Below are positions 6,615 to 8,370 of a stretch of 8,370 nt of DNA, piece by piece. Source of the DNA: Thermomicrobiaceae bacterium (GTDB taxonomy: Bacteria > Chloroflexota > Chloroflexia > Thermomicrobiales > Thermomicrobiaceae); assembly GCA_025966355.1 (NCBI GenBank), contig JAICWZ010000064.1, positions 1 through 8,370 on the forward strand, read 5' to 3'. Within the stretch, counting starts at the first letter, position 1. Each line of letters begins with the position of its first letter. The notes beneath the pieces were generated by a model. The model worked only from the letters and a program-made list of their open reading frames with translations, made no database searches and was not told the DNA's origin. The translations under genes and the position numbers were made by a program.

Positions 6615-6809
6615 TTAGGAAATTCGGTGCCAGTTCGTTGCCGCGGTCGAAGCGAACTGATCGCGAGAGATCCGCTCCCGCCGCAACTGATTCCGCAGCT
6701 CCCGGCGGAGATACAACTGCTCGGCCGCATCTGGATCGTAGACGCGATTAACCGGCCGATACGCAACCTTCAAAACCAGTGTCCGCTGTCGTCCCAATGC
6801 CATTTCCAT
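6615..6809 (-). CDS. Small charged protein of unknown function, first of a paralogous pair (64 aa)
   Basis: Not assigned to a known family. The ATG at 6809 follows a strong AAAGGAG ribosome site (6824-6818) at eight bases, good evidence for translation. The product starts 'MEMALGRQRTLVLKVAYRPV', probably a short strand-forming segment. It then runs into an arginine/glutamate-rich amphipathic stretch 'AAEQLYLRRELRNQLRRERI' (28-47), likely helical, and ends 'TNWHRIS'. Net charge is clearly positive. It resembles the 63-aa product encoded 62 bases downstream (21 of 63 identities without gaps), so this is a tandem duplication that has diverged after the start. Codon choice is like that of the neighbouring genes. 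The charged helix could bind nucleic acid or a protein partner, but nothing in the sequence proves this. It is oriented away from the CGNR regulator gene at 7138, with about 330 bases of shared upstream DNA. Confidence 0.65.
   Translation of the reverse strand: MEMALGRQRTLVLKVAYRPVNRVYDPDAAEQLYLRRELRNQLRRERISRDQFASTAATNWHRIS
6789..6809 (-). repeat. 21-bp direct repeat at the start of the first small gene
   Basis: Partner of the repeat at 6532-6552, 257 bases away in the same orientation; covers the first seven codons of the 64-aa product. The two upstream regions are unlike each other: AAAGGAG at eight bases here, AGGA at five bases there. Confidence 0.85.
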
Positions 6810-7052
6810 CTGCCGTTCTCCTTTGGCGAACGCTCGTTCCCGTCGCTGTAGTTAAGACACCGTTCGGGGGATTGTGTGAAAGAAATTCGGCCGATTTTCG
6901 ATGAATCTCGAAGGCCAGTTTTCCGCATACCAGAGCCATTTTCTCGGAGCACTTGACCAAATCGACCTGGCCCTGAGAGGCTATCCGAGAACCGCCGAAT
7001 CGCGCGCTTCAACTACTCCCGCTATCCCGCCGGCGCTGCGAATCAGCTTACC

Positions 7053-7061
7053 TGTTATAAT
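7053..7061 (+). promoter_or_regulatory. Extended -10 promoter for the CGNR regulator gene
   Basis: TGTTATAAT is a perfect TATAAT box (7056-7061) with the TGn extension that can replace a -35 element. The expected -35 position (7033-7038) is indeed poor. Transcription would start near 7068, giving a leader of about 70 bases. On the - strand the same bases read TATAAC, so weak divergent firing toward the small genes is possible. Confidence 0.6.
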
Positions 7062-7070
7062 CACGTGAGG

Positions 7071-7099
7071 GGTAAGAATATTCCGCGAAGATTCTTACC
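7071..7099 (+). promoter_or_regulatory. Perfect 9-bp inverted repeat just downstream of the promoter, candidate operator
   Basis: GGTAAGAAT (7071-7079) and ATTCTTACC (7091-7099) are exact inverted copies separated by 11 bases. The half-sites are 20 bp apart, about two helical turns, as for a dimeric repressor. The repeat starts about three bases after the predicted transcription start. A further CTTACC occurs at 7047-7052, just upstream of the -10 box. Binding here would block the regulator gene's own promoter. In RNA it would instead form a 9-bp hairpin at the 5' end of the message. Confidence 0.6.
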
Positions 7100-7137
7100 G
7101 CTTAAGGCTCATACGCAGGGAAGAGGCGAACACAAAA

Positions 7138-7791
7138 ATGGTGACGAATCAGCAGTCGCGAAAGCGGGGACTCGACCCGAGCTATCCGCGGCTGCTCGGC
7201 GATCGGCTCTGCCTCGATTTCGCCAACACGATCGAGGGGCCACGCTCGGCCAGGCCGGAGGATTTTCTGCTCGACTATGCCGACCTGCCGCGCTGGGGGC
7301 ATCACGCTGGTGTGCTGAGCGAGGCGGCGGCCACACAGCTCCTCCAAAGCGCGGAAGCATCGCCCAAAGCGGCCGGCGCCGCCTTCAGGCGCGGGCTTGC
7401 TTTGCGCTCGGTGATCACGCGCGTTTTCCACGCCATCGCGACCGGAGCAACGCCAAGGCCGCCCGATCTCGTCCTGCTCCAATCCGAGTACCGAAACGCC
7501 ATGCGCCACGCGCAGCTTCTCCAGAGCGCCGATCAGTATCGCTGGGACTGGCCGGATGAAGAAACGGCGCTCGAGCGGCCGCTCTGGCCAATCGCCCGCT
7601 CAGCGATCGATGTCCTGACGCAGGACAATCTGGCGCGTGTCAAGGAATGCCCCGGCGCGGACGATTGCGGCTGGCTCTTCTACGACACGAGCAAAAACGG
7701 CAGCCGCCGCTGGTGCAGCATGGAAGGCTGCGGCAGCCGCCTCAAGATGCGACGGCAGTATGCGCGGAAGAAGGGGGCAGCTGTACAGTAA
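7138..7791 (+). CDS. ABATE-domain, CGNR zinc-finger transcription regulator
   Basis: Putative DNA-binding regulator of 217 residues, the normal length for this family. The N-terminal ABATE domain begins with its hallmark 'GDRLCLDFANT' (residues 21-31) and extends to about 160; it is thought to bind a ligand. The C-terminal zinc finger (about 168-212) has the expected cysteines 'ECPGADDCGWLFYDTS' (Cys171, Cys177) and 'RRWCSMEGCGSR' (Cys193, Cys198), then a basic 'RLKMRRQYARKK' for DNA contact. The signature reads CGSR rather than CGNR, a conservative change. The ATG at 7138 follows AGAGG (7122-7126) by 11 bases, a long spacing; GTG at 7141 is an alternative. An extended -10 promoter and a perfect inverted repeat lie just upstream, which suggests autoregulation. 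Its targets and ligand are unknown; the divergent small genes are possible targets by position. Confidence 0.92.
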   Translation: MVTNQQSRKRGLDPSYPRLLGDRLCLDFANTIEGPRSARPEDFLLDYADLPRWGHHAGVLSEAAATQLLQSAEASPKAAGAAFRRGLALRSVITRVFHAIATGATPRPPDLVLLQSEYRNAMRHAQLLQSADQYRWDWPDEETALERPLWPIARSAIDVLTQDNLARVKECPGADDCGWLFYDTSKNGSRRWCSMEGCGSRLKMRRQYARKKGAAVQ

Positions 7792-7896
7792 TCGGCACTT
7801 CGCGTTGCAGCTACGCCGATGATAAACTCGTGGCGCGGATGCTTCTGGAACAGATATTGCCTGCTCCTCGTTAGCAGCACGCGATCAGAGGGGAAC

Positions 7897-8100
7897 ATGA
7901 GCACGTTAGCGCACCGACGGACACAATCAAAGGGCGAAGATCCTCCGAGAATGGCGCGACCTCTCACACCAAGTGAGCGCGAACATCTTTTGCGATCAAT
8001 GCTCTCCTCGCAAGCGCTCGAAGGCGTTTATGCCACGCGTGAAGAGGCTGAACAGGCGTTAGACCTGGCACTTTCGATGCCGCTCCCTTCTATCGGCTAG
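7897..8100 (+). CDS. VbhA/FicA-type antitoxin (67 aa)
   Basis: Predicted small antitoxin of a class I Fic module, which blocks the toxin's ATP site with an inhibitory helix. The ATG at 7897 is chosen because AGAGGGG (7887-7893) sits directly before it; an in-frame ATG at 7819 would add 26 unconvincing residues and has no ribosome site. The key evidence is 'SSQALEG': Ser38-xxx-Glu42-Gly43 fits the (S/T)xxxE(G/N) inhibitory motif. It lies in a helix-prone stretch (about 24-43) and is followed by a second helix 'TREEAEQALDLALS' (47-60), the layout expected of VbhA-like antitoxins. The N-terminal 20 residues are basic and probably flexible. The stop TAG is six bases before the toxin start, so the genes are co-transcribed and probably translationally coupled. 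A short motif in a short protein could match by chance, but the neighbour makes the call firm. Confidence 0.8.
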   Translation: MSTLAHRRTQSKGEDPPRMARPLTPSEREHLLRSMLSSQALEGVYATREEAEQALDLALSMPLPSIG

Positions 8101-8106
8101 AATCGC

Positions 8107-8370
8107 GTGGCAGACGATACTCCGATACCTCCATTTCGAGGTATCGATTGGGATGACAAACGAGAAAACGCGCCTCTAGTGAGAGAGGCGCTTCTCCTTG
8201 GCCATAGTCAGGTTGAGCTATGGTTGAGAGAGAATGCCGCCAGCCATGTGCTCACCTTGAACGTCGTCACCGACATCCATCGCGTCCTATTTGAGGGTGT
8301 TTGGCCCGATTTCGCAGGGAAATTGCGCGGGCCAGCCCCGCGATACTTGCCCGCTCGTATCCAATTCGGG
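8107..8370 (+). CDS. Fic-domain protein, N-terminal part (partial, toxin of the module)
   Basis: Open frame of 88 codons, cut by the window end. The GTG at 8107 is the first plausible start after the antitoxin's TAG (8098-8100), which is in the same frame; there is no good ribosome site, consistent with coupling to the upstream gene. The first 55 residues include 'PFRGIDWDDKRENAPLVREA'. Residues 57-75 'IHRVLFEGVWPDFAGKLRG' match the conserved 'hxxLF..vypwAGxxR' element that precedes the active site of Fic domains. Family members transfer AMP (or another nucleotide group) to target proteins; class I toxins such as VbhT and FicT modify DNA gyrase and topoisomerase IV. The catalytic HPFx(D/E)GNGR motif would lie downstream and cannot be checked here, so activity and target are inferred. 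Codons such as AGA, CTA and AGT are commoner than in the neighbouring genes, hinting at acquisition. Confidence 0.82.
   Translation, partial: MADDTPIPPFRGIDWDDKRENAPLVREALLLGHSQVELWLRENAASHVLTLNVVTDIHRVLFEGVWPDFAGKLRGPAPRYLPARIQFG

Larger units (their letters stand above)
6810..7137. other. Gene-free intergenic region between divergent transcription units
   Basis: No convincing gene is present in these 328 bases. The left end holds the ribosome site of the - strand small gene. The right end (7053-7137) holds the promoter, inverted repeat and ribosome site of the regulator gene. The middle (about 6830-7045) is relatively AT-rich for this window, with a small TCGGCCGA palindrome near 6887-6894. 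I see no clear promoter, terminator or RNA gene in it. A - strand promoter for the small-gene pair must lie here, or the pair is read from a TATAAC at 7059-7054 with a long leader. Confidence 0.6.

Noticed and set aside
6748..6960. - strand open frame overlapping the first small gene in another frame, and a possible third decayed copy of the small-gene family around 6900-6940
   Set aside because: It lacks a ribosome site and overlaps a better-supported gene. The partial DNA likeness (AAATGGC..TGG..CGGA) is short and gapped, so chance is a sufficient explanation.
7791..7820. ATCGGC-N18-GCCGAT inverted repeat as a terminator for the regulator gene
   Set aside because: Only six pairs with a large loop and no T-run; too weak to call a terminator.
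7819..7896. 26-residue N-terminal extension of the antitoxin
   Set aside because: No ribosome site at 7819 and an unlikely Trp/Cys-rich leader; AGAGGGG lies directly before the ATG at 7897.
1..8370. tRNA, rRNA, CRISPR array, insertion sequence or prophage genes
   Set aside because: No cloverleaf, repeat-spacer pattern, transposase or phage structural gene was found on either strand.

Overview
The window is GC-rich DNA that reads as an ordinary bacterial chromosome segment, most likely from the Chloroflexota and perhaps from the Thermomicrobia (Sphaerobacter/Nitrolancea-like). The strongest clue is the C-terminal half of the amidase at 4348-5178. It carries a 'CRYFxETxHxVC...FGYPLSE...VQYFERARFEW' module that I know mainly from Chloroflexota proteins. 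The organism call is inference from protein style, not from a marker gene.

Left part (1-2058, + strand): the 3' end of a peptide/nickel-type ABC solute-binding protein, followed by two permeases of the DppB and DppC types. Together they form a dipeptide/oligopeptide importer operon whose ATPase genes are not in the window. A hairpin at 2074-2105 separates it from a convergent gene. That gene (2122-4056, - strand) is a CPA2/KefB-type cation:proton antiporter with C-terminal TrkA-N-like and TrkA-C domains. Its upstream region (4086-4170) holds a strongly base-paired segment, a perfect TATAAT box and a 7-bp palindrome. It is a candidate cis-regulatory RNA and/or operator.

Middle part (4348-6335, + strand): a leaderless Amidase_2 N-acetylmuramoyl-L-alanine amidase and a patatin-like phospholipase, about 22 bp apart and probably co-transcribed. 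They end at a strong hairpin terminator at 6308-6335, which appears to serve both strands. On the - strand behind it sit two tandem small genes (63 and 64 codons of protein). Their products share an identical start and about one third of residues, so they are an unrecognised paralogous small-protein pair.

Right part (6810-8370, mostly + strand): a roughly 330-bp gene-free stretch with an extended -10 promoter and a perfect 9-bp inverted repeat. It leads into an ABATE/CGNR zinc-finger transcription regulator (7138-7791). The window closes with a compact toxin-antitoxin module. A 67-aa protein carries the (S/T)xxxE(G/N) inhibitory motif of VbhA/FicA-type antitoxins. Six bases after its stop, and in the same frame, a Fic-domain protein begins and is cut by the window edge. 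This end uses more AT-rich codons than its neighbours, which suits an acquired module.

The observations most worth following up are the structured leader of the antiporter, the small-protein pair, the Fic module with a single in-frame stop between antitoxin and toxin, and the amidase/patatin pair.
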